Shown here: piece after piece, positions 7,118 to 14,745 of the stretch | Numbering within the stretch: the first letter of the stretch is position 1 | Layout of the letters: each line of letters opens with the position of its first letter | DNA from: JBOGIF01 sp050742415 | Lineage (GTDB): Bacteria > Actinomycetota > Acidimicrobiia > Acidimicrobiales > AC-14 | Direction: 5' to 3' | DNA length: 29,411 nt | Assembly: GCA_050742415.1 (NCBI GenBank) | Contig: JBOGIF010000051.1 | Span: forward strand, 1-29,411 | Made by a program: the position numbers and the translations under genes | Notes under the pieces: generated by a model | What the model was told of the DNA's origin: nothing | The model's database searches: none | What the model saw: the letters and a program-made list of their open reading frames with translations, nothing else

Positions 7118-7387
7118 ATGGGTGTGGATAGCGAGTCAGCGTCGAGCGACGTACGGTCGGTCGGGGCGAGCGAGTTCCGCCGTCAGTGTCTCGCGCTGCT
7201 CGACTCGGTCGAGGCCACCAAGACCAGCGTGCTCGTCACCAAGCGGGGCCGGCCTGTCGCGCTGCTGGTCCCGGTCGACGAGCCCGGACCGGCCACGATG
7301 GGCAGCGTGGAGCTACTCGCCGCTGCTGACCGCGACTACTTCTCGACCGGGGTCGACTGGTCGGCGGAGCTCGAGCCGCAGGGTTGA
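7118..7387 (+). CDS. Phd/YefM-family antitoxin
   Basis: An 89-aa antitoxin. The segment VGASEFRRQCLALLDSVEATKTSVLVTKRGRPVALLVP is the Phd/YefM fold: an N-terminal helix ahead of a strand pair ending at KRGRPVALLVP. The C-terminal tail (MGSVELLAAADRDYFSTGVDWSAELE) should wrap the toxin. The frame is open far upstream without coding character. ATG 7118 sits 6 nt after TACAAT, so a leaderless start is likely; ATG 7103 lies inside the operator repeat and is less likely. The stop overlaps the toxin's TTG start (TTGA). Confidence 0.85.
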   Translation: MGVDSESASSDVRSVGASEFRRQCLALLDSVEATKTSVLVTKRGRPVALLVPVDEPGPATMGSVELLAAADRDYFSTGVDWSAELEPQG

Positions 7388-7788
7388 CAGTCCTTCTCGA
7401 CACGCACGCGCTGCTCTGGTGGCAGGCGGGCGGCCAGCGCCTCTCGACTCGTGCGGCGTCGGCGATCGCCCGGGCAGAGATGGTCCTTGTCAGCCCGATC
7501 TCGTGTTGGGAGGTGGCCGAGCTTGTACGCAAGGGCCGGGTCGCCCTGGACCGTGACCTGCACCTGTGGGTCCGGGACCTGCTCGCCCAGGAGGGGGTGG
7601 CCGTGGCGGAGCTGGCACCCCAGGCCGCGGTCGCGGCCGGCCTGCTCGCGGGTTCGGGCTTCTCTGGCGATCCCGCCGATCGAATTCTCTACGCCACGGC
7701 CCGAGCCCTGGCCGTCCCGCTCGTCACCAAGGACAAAGCCATCCGCGACTTCGCCCGGGCCAGCCGCGAGGTCCGGGCCATCTGGTGA
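7384..7788 (+). CDS. PIN-domain ribonuclease toxin (VapC-like, paired with Phd antitoxin)
   Basis: A 134-aa PIN-domain protein, a Mg-dependent RNase fold used by VapC toxins. The acidic residues are visible: Asp in LLDTHALLWW, Glu in SCWEVAEL, Asp in DPADRILYATA and Asp in LVTKDKAIRDF. Both DTHALLWW and SxxSxWE-type segments are typical of the PIN subgroup that pairs with Phd-type antitoxins. The TTG start at 7384 overlaps the antitoxin stop, indicating translational coupling. It seems full-length. The target RNA cannot be told. Confidence 0.9.
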   Translation: MTVLLDTHALLWWQAGGQRLSTRAASAIARAEMVLVSPISCWEVAELVRKGRVALDRDLHLWVRDLLAQEGVAVAELAPQAAVAAGLLAGSGFSGDPADRILYATARALAVPLVTKDKAIRDFARASREVRAIW

Positions 7789-7807
7789 GCCCGAGGCCCT
7801 AACCTCC

Positions 7808-7842
7808 CTGCCTACGCCGGCGTAGGCAGTCTGACGTAACCT
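7808..7842 (+). promoter_or_regulatory. Operator/promoter of the VapBC-like pair: 22-bp perfect palindrome plus -10 box
   Basis: CTGCCTACGCC (7808-7818) is followed directly by its exact reverse complement GGCGTAGGCAG (7819-7829), a gapless 22-bp palindrome. TAACCT (7837-7842) fits a -10 box and lies 6 nt before ATG 7849. No T-run follows the palindrome, so an operator is more likely than a terminator for the upstream toxin. Confidence 0.6.
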
Positions 7843-7848
7843 CAGGCG

Positions 7849-8064
7849 ATGAAGCGTTTGCAGATAATGATCGAGGAGGACCTCGACGCGGCCCTGGAGC
7901 GGGAGGCCAGCAAGGAGGGAACGTCCAAGGCGGCACTCATCCGCCGGTATGTCGGTGAGCGCCTCCGGCCGCTGCCTCCCCTGCGGTCAGATCCGTTGTG
8001 GGGCCTGGTGGGGGCGTACGACGGCGACCCCGGCGACGTTGACGACGTGCTCTATCCCCGGTGA
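7849..8064 (+). CDS. Ribbon-helix-helix antitoxin (VapB-like)
   Basis: A 71-aa protein: RLQIMIEEDLDAALEREA then GTSKAALIRRYVGERL, a ribbon-helix-helix DNA-binding unit, then a toxin-binding tail with SDPLWGLVGAYDGDPGDVDDVLY. It would repress its own operon through the 22-bp palindrome just upstream and neutralise the PIN toxin whose GTG start overlaps its stop codon (GTGA). ATG 7849 lies 6 nt after TAACCT, consistent with a leaderless mRNA. Confidence 0.87.
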   Translation: MKRLQIMIEEDLDAALEREASKEGTSKAALIRRYVGERLRPLPPLRSDPLWGLVGAYDGDPGDVDDVLYPR

Positions 8065-8456
8065 TCTTCGTTGACACATCGTTCTGGGTAGCCGCGTCCA
8101 TGCGCCGGGATGAGCGACACGGGATGGCCGCCGGTCTCCTCGAGCGCCATGCCGACGCGCCGTTGTTCACCTCGAACCTCGTCCAGGGCGAGACGTGGAC
8201 ATTTCTTCGGCGTCGAGCCGGTCATGGAGCCGCGGTCGACTTCCTGAGCCGCATCGAGCGATCCCCCCGCATTCGGCTCGTGCCGGTGACGGGCCCGCTG
8301 GAGGCCGAGGCATGGAGGTGGCTGCGACGCCACGACGAGCGCGGGTACTCCTTCGTAGACGCCACTAGCTTCGCCCTGATGCGATCGGTGCGGGCGCGGG
8401 AGGCGTTGGCCTTTGACGGTGACTTCTCTGCCGCCGGGTTCGCGGAGCTGCGTTAG
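8061..8456 (+). CDS. PIN-domain ribonuclease toxin (VapC-like)
   Basis: A 131-aa PIN protein distinct in sequence from the one at 7384. Acidic site residues are seen in MIFVDTSFWVA (Asp), NLVQGETWTFLRRRAG (Glu), YSFVDATSFALM (Asp) and LAFDGDFSAAGF (Asp). The GTG start overlaps the antitoxin stop. The gene ends only 4 nt before MoxR-2, so transcription from the TA promoter could run into module 2. Confidence 0.9.
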   Translation: MIFVDTSFWVAASMRRDERHGMAAGLLERHADAPLFTSNLVQGETWTFLRRRAGHGAAVDFLSRIERSPRIRLVPVTGPLEAEAWRWLRRHDERGYSFVDATSFALMRSVRAREALAFDGDFSAAGFAELR

Positions 8457-8460
8457 TCGC

Positions 8461-9447
8461 ATGACATCTGACACGGCCGCCGCCGCGGGTGTTGCGGCTG
8501 GCGACGACTTCGCCGAGCGGTTCGCGGGCATCGCCGCCAACGTCGAGCGGGTGGTGCACGGGAACTCGGAGGCGGTGCGCCTGGCACTCGTCTGCATGAT
8601 GGCGGAGGGCCACCTGCTCATCGAGGACATCCCCGGAGTGGGCAAGACCACGCTGGCCAAGGCGCTGGCCGCGTCGGTGCGCTGCGAGTGGCGGCGGGTG
8701 CAGTTCACCCCCGACCTGCTGCCGTCGGACGTGACCGGCGTGACCATCTACAACCGGGAGACGGCCACGTTCGAGTTCCGGCCCGGCGCGATCTTCGCCA
8801 ACGTCGTCCTTGGTGACGAGATCAACCGGGCGTCGCCCAAGACCCAGGCCGCGCTCCTGGAGGCGATGGAGGAGGGACAGGTGACCGCCGACGGCACGAC
8901 CCACCCTCTGCCGCGCCCGTTCATGGTCGTCGCCACCCAGAACCCGGTCGAGCGCCAGGGCACCTACCCGTTGCCCGACGGCCAGCTCGACCGGTTCCTC
9001 ATGCGGGTATCGATGGGCTACCCGGGACGGGGAGCAGAGATGAGGATGCTCGACATCCACGGGGACGGGGCCGGGCCGGCCGAGGGTCTCGAGCCGGTCG
9101 CCACTGCCGACGAGGTGATGGCGATGGTGGCGGTCGCCCGGTCGGTCCACGTGGCCCGGAGCCTGAAGACCTACATCCTCGAGTTGGCCGAGGCGACGCG
9201 CAGCCATCGCAGTCTCACCCTCGGCATGTCGCCCCGCTCGGCCCTGGCCCTGTTGCGGGCAACACGCGCCGCCGCGGCGGCGGCCGGGCGGGACTACCTG
9301 CTCCCGGACGACGTCAAGGCCATGGCTCCCCACGTGCTCCAGCACCGGCTGGTGCTCGCTCCCGACGCCCGCGTCGAAGGCGTGGGGCGCAGAGAGGTGC
9401 TCGATCAGGTGCTGGCGCGCGTGCCGGTGCCAGTGGGACGCGGATGA
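8461..9447 (+). CDS. MoxR-family AAA+ ATPase (copy 2)
   Basis: A 328-aa MoxR ATPase, closely similar in plan to copy 1. Walker A is GVGKTT (residues 59-64), Walker B ends VVLGDEINRA (D119, E120), sensor 1 is in VVATQNP (N161), with GQLDRFLMRV and the lid segment LGMSPRSALALLRATRAAA then YLLPDDVKAMA. The frame extends upstream into the toxin gene, but ATG 8461 (MTSDTAAAAG), just after the toxin stop, is the natural start. No strong ribosome site is present, which fits coupling to the upstream toxin. The DUF58 partner lies about 1.1 kb away beyond an opposite-strand TPR gene. Confidence 0.93.
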   Translation: MTSDTAAAAGVAAGDDFAERFAGIAANVERVVHGNSEAVRLALVCMMAEGHLLIEDIPGVGKTTLAKALAASVRCEWRRVQFTPDLLPSDVTGVTIYNRETATFEFRPGAIFANVVLGDEINRASPKTQAALLEAMEEGQVTADGTTHPLPRPFMVVATQNPVERQGTYPLPDGQLDRFLMRVSMGYPGRGAEMRMLDIHGDGAGPAEGLEPVATADEVMAMVAVARSVHVARSLKTYILELAEATRSHRSLTLGMSPRSALALLRATRAAAAAAGRDYLLPDDVKAMAPHVLQHRLVLAPDARVEGVGRREVLDQVLARVPVPVGRG

Positions 9448-9450
9448 CCG

Positions 9451-10497
9451 CTACGCCGAGCGGCGGGCGCGAGCTCGCCAACCGCGACGGGTGCTGGTGT
9501 CGAGCTCGCGGGCCTGCGCTCGGGCTCGGGCCGCCTGCTCGGGCCGTTCGAGCTTCTCGAGCGAGACCGCCATGTTGATCCAGACGGCCGGGTTCCTCGG
9601 GTCCAGCTCGATGGCCCCGGTGTAGGAGGCGACCGCGTCCCGGTGGCGACCCAGGCGTGCCAACGTGATGCCCTTGTACTGCCAGGCGGCGATGTTGTGA
9701 GGGTCGAGCCGGGTCGCTCTGGTGTAGGCGGCCACCGCCTGCTCGAACCGCTCCTCGCGGGCCAGCGCGACGCCGCGGATGTACCACCCAGCAGTGTCGA
9801 GGTTCTCCGGCTCTGGTTCGGGCTCGGGCTCCGGTTCGGGCTGGGGCTCCTGTTCCACGAACGCCTCGACGACGGCCGACGGCTGGGTGTCGTCCGGCGC
9901 CGGCGCCGGCACCGGTGCGGGGCGCGGCGGTGGGGCGGGGCCGGCTTCGAGGTTGATGGCCAGGAACATGCCCGACATAGAGAGGTCCCGCTTGGCCGGG
10001 CCGAACACGGTCGCTGCGGCCGCCGGTTCGGGGATCGGGTTGGAGACTGGGCTGGGCGCGGGGCCGACGTCGGTCGGCGGGATCTCGATCACCTCGATCA
10101 CGTCGACCTCTACCGGGCGGAGGGCGCTCGCCGGCTCGGGCTCCACCGGTGCGACCACCCGTGCGGGTGTGACCACCGGCGAAACCACGGGCCTGGGTGT
10201 CGTCGTGGTCACGCGGGGGAGCGTCTCGTTCGCGGGCCCCAGGTCGGCGGCGATGGCGAAGGCTTCCAGCGCGTCCTGGTGTTGCCCGAGCCGGGCCAGT
10301 GCCACCCCCCGGTAGTACCAGCCGATGGCATCGGGCTCGGCGGCAGTGGCCACCGCCATGGCCTCCCGGGCGCGCTGCGAATCGGTCTCCTGCGACAACG
10401 AGTCCAGGACCTGCTCGTATCGGGATATCCGGTCGAGCACGCCGGTGTGAGCAGAGACCGGCTGGGGACCTGGCATCGGTGTCGAGATCACGGGCAC
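9451..10497 (-). CDS. Tetratricopeptide-repeat protein with Pro/Glu-rich linker
   Basis: A protein of about 348 aa with two groups of TPR units. The first contains AIGWYYRGVALARLGQHQDALEAFAIAADLGP. A long Pro/Val/Thr-rich linker follows and ends in an alternating Pro-Glu stretch (about 9795-9845). A second array of about three units contains GWYIRGVALAREERFEQAV, AAWQYKGITLARLGRHRDAV and AVWINMAVSLEKLERPEQAA. No signal peptide or membrane helix was seen, so it is probably a cytoplasmic scaffold. It is convergent with MoxR-2 (3 nt apart) and divergent from DUF58-2. TPR proteins also occur in the Bat operons of MoxR/vWA genes; a link here is inference. The start is uncertain: GTG 10497 follows TACTCT by 11 nt; ATG 10476 is an alternative. 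Confidence 0.8.
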   Translation of the reverse strand: MPVISTPMPGPQPVSAHTGVLDRISRYEQVLDSLSQETDSQRAREAMAVATAAEPDAIGWYYRGVALARLGQHQDALEAFAIAADLGPANETLPRVTTTTPRPVVSPVVTPARVVAPVEPEPASALRPVEVDVIEVIEIPPTDVGPAPSPVSNPIPEPAAAATVFGPAKRDLSMSGMFLAINLEAGPAPPPRPAPVPAPAPDDTQPSAVVEAFVEQEPQPEPEPEPEPEPENLDTAGWYIRGVALAREERFEQAVAAYTRATRLDPHNIAAWQYKGITLARLGRHRDAVASYTGAIELDPRNPAVWINMAVSLEKLERPEQAARARAQARELDTSTRRGWRARARRSA

Positions 10498-10556
10498 GCT
10501 GCCAAGCGAGAGTACCGAGCGCGCACCCCGAAACCGCGTCTTTCGCCTCGCCGCTG

Positions 10557-11750
10557 ATGCCGACGCGGCGCGGTTGGTGCCTTGCACTGTGGTCGCTCGG
10601 GCTGGCGGTGGGCGGCCGGGTGTTCGGTGTCCAAGAGCTGTTCGCGCTGGCGGCGGCGACCGCTGCCCTGGTCCTGGGCGCGACGGTCTACGTGCGGGGC
10701 CGGCGCTTTTGCGTGGACGCCGCCCGCACGCTGTCGCCGGGCAAGCTCATGGCCGGCGCCTTCACCGAGGTCGAGCTGTCGGTGGCCAACCGTGGGCATT
10801 GGAGGTCTCCGGTGCTGGACGGGTTCGACCTCTCGCCCGCCGGTGTTTCAGCCGACGGCGGGTTCCTCCTAGCCCACCTGGCTGTCGGCGCGCAGGCCCG
10901 TATCCGCTACCGATCAGTAGCCCCATTCAGAGGGTTGCGACCGGTGGGCCCGCTGCTCGTCCGTCTGGCCGACCCCTTCGGCGTCGCCGTCCGGATGAGG
11001 ACGGTGCTCGGGCCCAGCACTCTCGTCGTGCACCCGCGTGCCGACGTGGTCGTTGCTCCGCCGAGGCCCGAGGGCCAGCTTGTGCCCGCGCCCCGGTCGG
11101 TCCCGGCGATGGCCCAGGGCGACGAGGACTTCCTTGCCCTGCGGCTCTACCAGCACGGCGACGACCTGCGCCGGGTCCACTGGCCATCGACGGCTCGCCT
11201 CGATGAGCTGGTCGTCCGCCAGGACGAGGCGCCCCAACCCTGGGAGTGCGTGGTCGTCGTTGACACCAGGGCCGAGGTCCACGACCCCCGGTCGTTGGAG
11301 GAGGCGCTCTCGGCGGCGGCCGGCATCGTTCGGGCATGCGTCGAGGAGGGCGTGCTGGTCCGCCTCGTCACCACCGGGGGGGTCGACACCGGCCTGGCCG
11401 GCGGCGCCGCCCACCTGGAGGCGATATGGGACGGCCTGGCGACCGTGGCCACCGACGGGGCTGGTCGCGGTCTCGACAACATGGCCGGCGTGCTCGGGCC
11501 GTGCGGCTGGTCCCGCACCGTCGTCCTCCTCACGACATCCTGCGGCACCGATTCGGTGGCGGGCACGGGTCCGTTCGACGGGCTGAGGGCGGCCTCCGAC
11601 CTGCTGGTCGTGGCCTGCCTCGCTTCCGATAAAGAGCGCGGCCCGGCCAATGGCATCAAGCGCCCCGGCGAACGGCTCGCGGCTGACCACCTGGTGGAAG
11701 CGGGCCCCGGCCAGCCTTTGGCTGCGGCCTGGAACCGGGAGCTCGGGTGA
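10557..11750 (+). CDS. DUF58 membrane protein (module 2)
   Basis: A 397-aa DUF58 protein beginning MPTRRGWCLALWSLGLAVGG, a start typical of the family, with a second hydrophobic stretch (LFALAAATAALVLGATVYV). A beta-rich domain includes FRGLRPVGPLLVRLADPFGV. The signature region is DFLALRLYQHGDDLRRVHWPSTAR, where relatives usually have a version of REYxPGDxxRxIxW, so this copy has diverged there. A vWA-like fold with WECVVVVDTRAEVHD follows. The frame is open further upstream, but that part overlaps the TPR gene and lacks coding character. Its stop overlaps the transglutaminase start (GTGA), so the pair is co-translated. Confidence 0.88.
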   Translation: MPTRRGWCLALWSLGLAVGGRVFGVQELFALAAATAALVLGATVYVRGRRFCVDAARTLSPGKLMAGAFTEVELSVANRGHWRSPVLDGFDLSPAGVSADGGFLLAHLAVGAQARIRYRSVAPFRGLRPVGPLLVRLADPFGVAVRMRTVLGPSTLVVHPRADVVVAPPRPEGQLVPAPRSVPAMAQGDEDFLALRLYQHGDDLRRVHWPSTARLDELVVRQDEAPQPWECVVVVDTRAEVHDPRSLEEALSAAAGIVRACVEEGVLVRLVTTGGVDTGLAGGAAHLEAIWDGLATVATDGAGRGLDNMAGVLGPCGWSRTVVLLTTSCGTDSVAGTGPFDGLRAASDLLVVACLASDKERGPANGIKRPGERLAADHLVEAGPGQPLAAAWNRELG

Positions 11751-14098
11751 CGGCGGCCACCGTCGCGCTGGCACTGGCCACCCTGGTGGGAGCGGCGCGG
11801 CTGTCCACCGTGGCGCAGTCCGGCCTGGTGCGGATGCTGTCGGTGGCCGTCCTCGCCCACCTCGTCGCCTGGGCCTGCCGCCGCCTGCGGGTGCCGGGCG
11901 GAGGCGCCCTGACCGCGCTCGGGGTGGCGCTGGCGGTGACCTGGCTGGTGCTGCCCCAGACGACGTTCCACGGCCTTCCGACCGCCACGACATGGCGGGT
12001 GGCTGGATCGCACATGGCCCGGGCCGTGACGGTGCTGAACCAGGGCGGGAGCGTCGAGGCCGCCGGTCCCGGACTGTTGCTGCTGCTCCTGGCGGTCACC
12101 GGGGCCAGTGCCGCCCTCGCCGACCACGCCGCCTTCCGCATGGGCAGGCCGCTGATGGCGGTGATGCCGTCGTCCACCCTCTTGCTGGCCGGGTCGAGGG
12201 GCTCGTCGCCGCGGGCGGCGGCGACCGCCCTTGCCGCCTACGCGGTCGCGACGCTCGCGTTCCTCTTCGTCCACGAGGTCGGTCGCCGCCGGGTTGCCGC
12301 CCCCGGCTTCGCCACCGCGGGCGAGGTCGGCGCCGTCGCCCTGTTGCCCACCGCATCGGTGCTCACCGCTGCCGTGGTCGCCGCCGGCCTCACCCTGGGG
12401 CCCCACGTGCCGGGCGCGGGGCGGGCGTCGATGGTAGGGCCCGCGTCCAGCGCTGGCCGCCTGCCGGGCGGGGGGGTTGCGCCGCCCGGCGCAGGGGTGC
12501 GCGTGGAACCGCTCGTGGACATCCGCGGCTCGCTGCGGGACCGCCCCGATACCGAAGTCTTCTCGGTGGAGACCGACCGGCCCAACTACTGGCGGCTCGT
12601 GTCCCTCGACCGCTTCGACGGGACGCTGTGGTCGTCCACCCTTCAACGGGGCCCGGCAGGCGCCGTGGCCCCGAGCACCGGCCCGGCGGACTTCGTCGGG
12701 CAGCGGTTCCGCATCTCGTCGCTCGTGTCGGACTGGCTGCCGGCCGCCTACCGGCCCGGCGGGGTATTCCTGGTCAACGCCGGCTGGAACGTCACCATCG
12801 ATCCCGACACCTCGGCGCTCGCCGTCGACGCGATCACCTCCGGCGGCGTCATCTACGACGTGACGTCGCGCGTTCCTCGGTGGACAGCGGCCGAGCTGTC
12901 GGGCTTGGGCGGGACCGTCCCTACCGATATCGCCGGGCGCTACCTCGATTTGCCGCTCGGCCTGTCTCCGCGCGTTCGCCAGGAGGCGCGTCGGGTAGTG
13001 GGCGCGGCGTCGGGCCCCTACGCCAAAGCCATGGCCCTCCAGCGCTACTTCCGCGACAACTTCACCTACGACCTGTCCGCACCCCCCGGGCACGGGACCA
13101 AGGCTCTTGATCGGTTCCTCTTCCAAACCCGGCGGGGCTATTGCGAGCAGTTCGCCGGCGCCTATGCGGTCATGGCCAGGGCACTGGGCCTGCCGTCGCG
13201 GGTGGCGGTCGGGTTCACGCCAGGTGAGCTGGACGCCGACGGGCGCTACCGGGTGCGCGCCCTGAACGCCCACGCCTGGCCCGAGGTGTACATCGACGGG
13301 GCGGGCTGGGTGGCTTTCGAGCCGACGCCCGGGAGGGGCGCCCCCGCAGCGCAGAGCTACACGGGGGTGGCTCCGGCGCAAGCCGCGCCACCTCTCCCCA
13401 GGGGCGGCCAGGCTCCGACGGCATCCACGGTCCCGACGTCGCCACCCACGCCGCCCACGATCGAGTCTGCGCCAGGGTCGCCGGCGACCTCGGTGGTTAG
13501 CCCCCCGTCGCCGGCAACCACCGCCGTTGCGGGCCAGGGCTCACCCGTCGGGCCCGCTCAAGCCCGAGACCGGCGCCGGCCGGTACCGGTAGCTCCGCTC
13601 GTTGGGATGGTTGGAGGTCTCCTGGCCATGCTGGCCTTGCTCGGGACGCCACTCGCCAAGCGCCGCCGTCGGCGGACGCGCCGGGCGGCTGCGGCCACCG
13701 CGGACGACCTCGTGCTGGTGGCGTGGGCTGAGGCGGCGGAAGCTCTGGCCCTCTCGGGCCTGCGGCGGCTGGGCAGCGAGACGCTGATCGAGCACGCCGG
13801 CCGGGCCAGTTCCGCCAACCTGCTGGGGCCCGACCTGGCTCGCTCGCTCGCTGACCTGGCCAGCCGAGCCAGCCGGGTGACTTACGCCGGGAGCGAAACG
13901 GCCCTCCCCCAAGCCGAACTGGCGACACCCGGGACCGCCCATCAGGCACGGGGATGTCACCAGTTCCATGGGGGGGATGGCGAATCGCTGGCCACTGCTG
14001 ACGCAGTGCAGGACCGGGTGTGGCGTTCGCTGCCGTTGGTTCGCAAGGCCGTATGCGGACTCGACCCCCGACCGCTCTGGACTCGGGGCCGGGCCTAA
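11747..14098 (+). CDS. TgpA-like transmembrane transglutaminase-domain protein (module 2)
   Basis: A 783-aa membrane protein: several N-terminal helices (for example TVALALATLVGAARL, GLLLLLLAVTGASAAL, ALAAYAVATLAFLFV), an extracytoplasmic domain, the transglutaminase core, a Pro/Thr/Ser-rich linker, one more helix (LVGMVGGLLAMLALLG) with a strongly basic stretch after it, and a DUF4129-like tail. The active site has Cys466 (RRGYCEQFAG) and His509 (LNAHAWPEV); the third position is Glu525 (VAFEPTPG) where module 1 has Asp. FEPTPG occurs in many actinobacterial relatives, so activity is not excluded. Its last 4 nt overlap the end of the convergent secreted-protein gene. Confidence 0.92.
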   Translation: MTAATVALALATLVGAARLSTVAQSGLVRMLSVAVLAHLVAWACRRLRVPGGGALTALGVALAVTWLVLPQTTFHGLPTATTWRVAGSHMARAVTVLNQGGSVEAAGPGLLLLLLAVTGASAALADHAAFRMGRPLMAVMPSSTLLLAGSRGSSPRAAATALAAYAVATLAFLFVHEVGRRRVAAPGFATAGEVGAVALLPTASVLTAAVVAAGLTLGPHVPGAGRASMVGPASSAGRLPGGGVAPPGAGVRVEPLVDIRGSLRDRPDTEVFSVETDRPNYWRLVSLDRFDGTLWSSTLQRGPAGAVAPSTGPADFVGQRFRISSLVSDWLPAAYRPGGVFLVNAGWNVTIDPDTSALAVDAITSGGVIYDVTSRVPRWTAAELSGLGGTVPTDIAGRYLDLPLGLSPRVRQEARRVVGAASGPYAKAMALQRYFRDNFTYDLSAPPGHGTKALDRFLFQTRRGYCEQFAGAYAVMARALGLPSRVAVGFTPGELDADGRYRVRALNAHAWPEVYIDGAGWVAFEPTPGRGAPAAQSYTGVAPAQAAPPLPRGGQAPTASTVPTSPPTPPTIESAPGSPATSVVSPPSPATTAVAGQGSPVGPAQARDRRRPVPVAPLVGMVGGLLAMLALLGTPLAKRRRRRTRRAAAATADDLVLVAWAEAAEALALSGLRRLGSETLIEHAGRASSANLLGPDLARSLADLASRASRVTYAGSETALPQAELATPGTAHQARGCHQFHGGDGESLATADAVQDRVWRSLPLVRKAVCGLDPRPLWTRGRA

Positions 14099-14745
14099 CG
14101 CCGTGGGTGAGTCGGTCGGCGCCAGCCGGGGGTGCTCACCGCGGGAGACCACCGCACGCGCTCCACTAGGCGGTAGCCGAGGGCGACCAGCACGATGCCC
14201 ACGATCGCCATGGTGACGGTCTGCCCGGCGCCGGTCTGGGCGAGCGTGACGCTCACGGTGCCCACGCTCTGGTGCTGGCCCCCTTGGGCGTTGCGGCCGG
14301 TGACGGTGATGCGGTGCGAGCCGCTGGCCGTGCCTCCCGGCACGGTGACGGTGGCGGTGAAGCCACCGGAGGCGTTGGAGAAGGCGGTGGACGGGGTGGC
14401 CGAGGCCGCGTCGAAGGTGATCGAGAGGGTCTGGCTGGGTGCGAACCCGCTGGCGCCACTGACCGTTACCGACTGGCCGGCGGCGACCGACGAAGGGCTC
14501 ACCGTGGCCGGCGACGAGGTAGGAGCTCCACCTCCGGGGGTCAGAGTGGTGGGGGTGGTCTGGGTTCCGGGCAAAGTGGTTGTCGGCGCGCCGGCGATGG
14601 TCGTAGGGACGACCGGCGGGGAGGTGACTCCCGGGTCGCTGCCGTCGTCCTGGCCCGACGCGGGCGCCGCGACGAAGACGACGGCCAATGCCAGGACAGC
14701 GGCTCCCAGACGGCGCCTACGGCTACGCCGGTGCACGCCGGTCAT
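14095..14745 (-). CDS. Secreted, membrane-anchored protein with Ig-like domain and LAQTG tail motif
   Basis: A 216-aa exported protein: basic N-terminus plus hydrophobic core (MTGVHRRSRRRRLGAAVLALAVVF...), Thr/Pro-rich spacer, then an Ig/IPT-like beta domain (TVSPSSVAAGQSVTVSGASGF, GGFTATVTVPGG, GSHRITVTGRNAQG), then LAQTGAG, a hydrophobic helix (VTMAIVGIVLVALGYRLVE) and an Arg-rich tail. The tail plan resembles a sortase signal, but LAQTG is not the canonical LPXTG; it may instead be a plain membrane anchor. ATG 14745 overlaps the pilT stop (ATGA), indicating coupling; GTG 14751 is an alternative. No sortase gene is in the window. Confidence 0.75.
   Translation of the reverse strand: MTGVHRRSRRRRLGAAVLALAVVFVAAPASGQDDGSDPGVTSPPVVPTTIAGAPTTTLPGTQTTPTTLTPGGGAPTSSPATVSPSSVAAGQSVTVSGASGFAPSQTLSITFDAASATPSTAFSNASGGFTATVTVPGGTASGSHRITVTGRNAQGGQHQSVGTVSVTLAQTGAGQTVTMAIVGIVLVALGYRLVERVRWSPAVSTPGWRRPTHPRR

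Noticed and set aside
7808..7829. The 22-bp palindrome as a terminator of the upstream PIN toxin
   Set aside because: No T-run follows and it sits directly ahead of a -10-like box and antitoxin start; an operator explains it better.
11147..13381. Very long minus-strand open frame (744 codons) opposite DUF58-2 and transglutaminase-2
   Set aside because: Low-complexity Gly/His/Arg-rich product without motifs; the plus strand has recognisable domains over the whole span.
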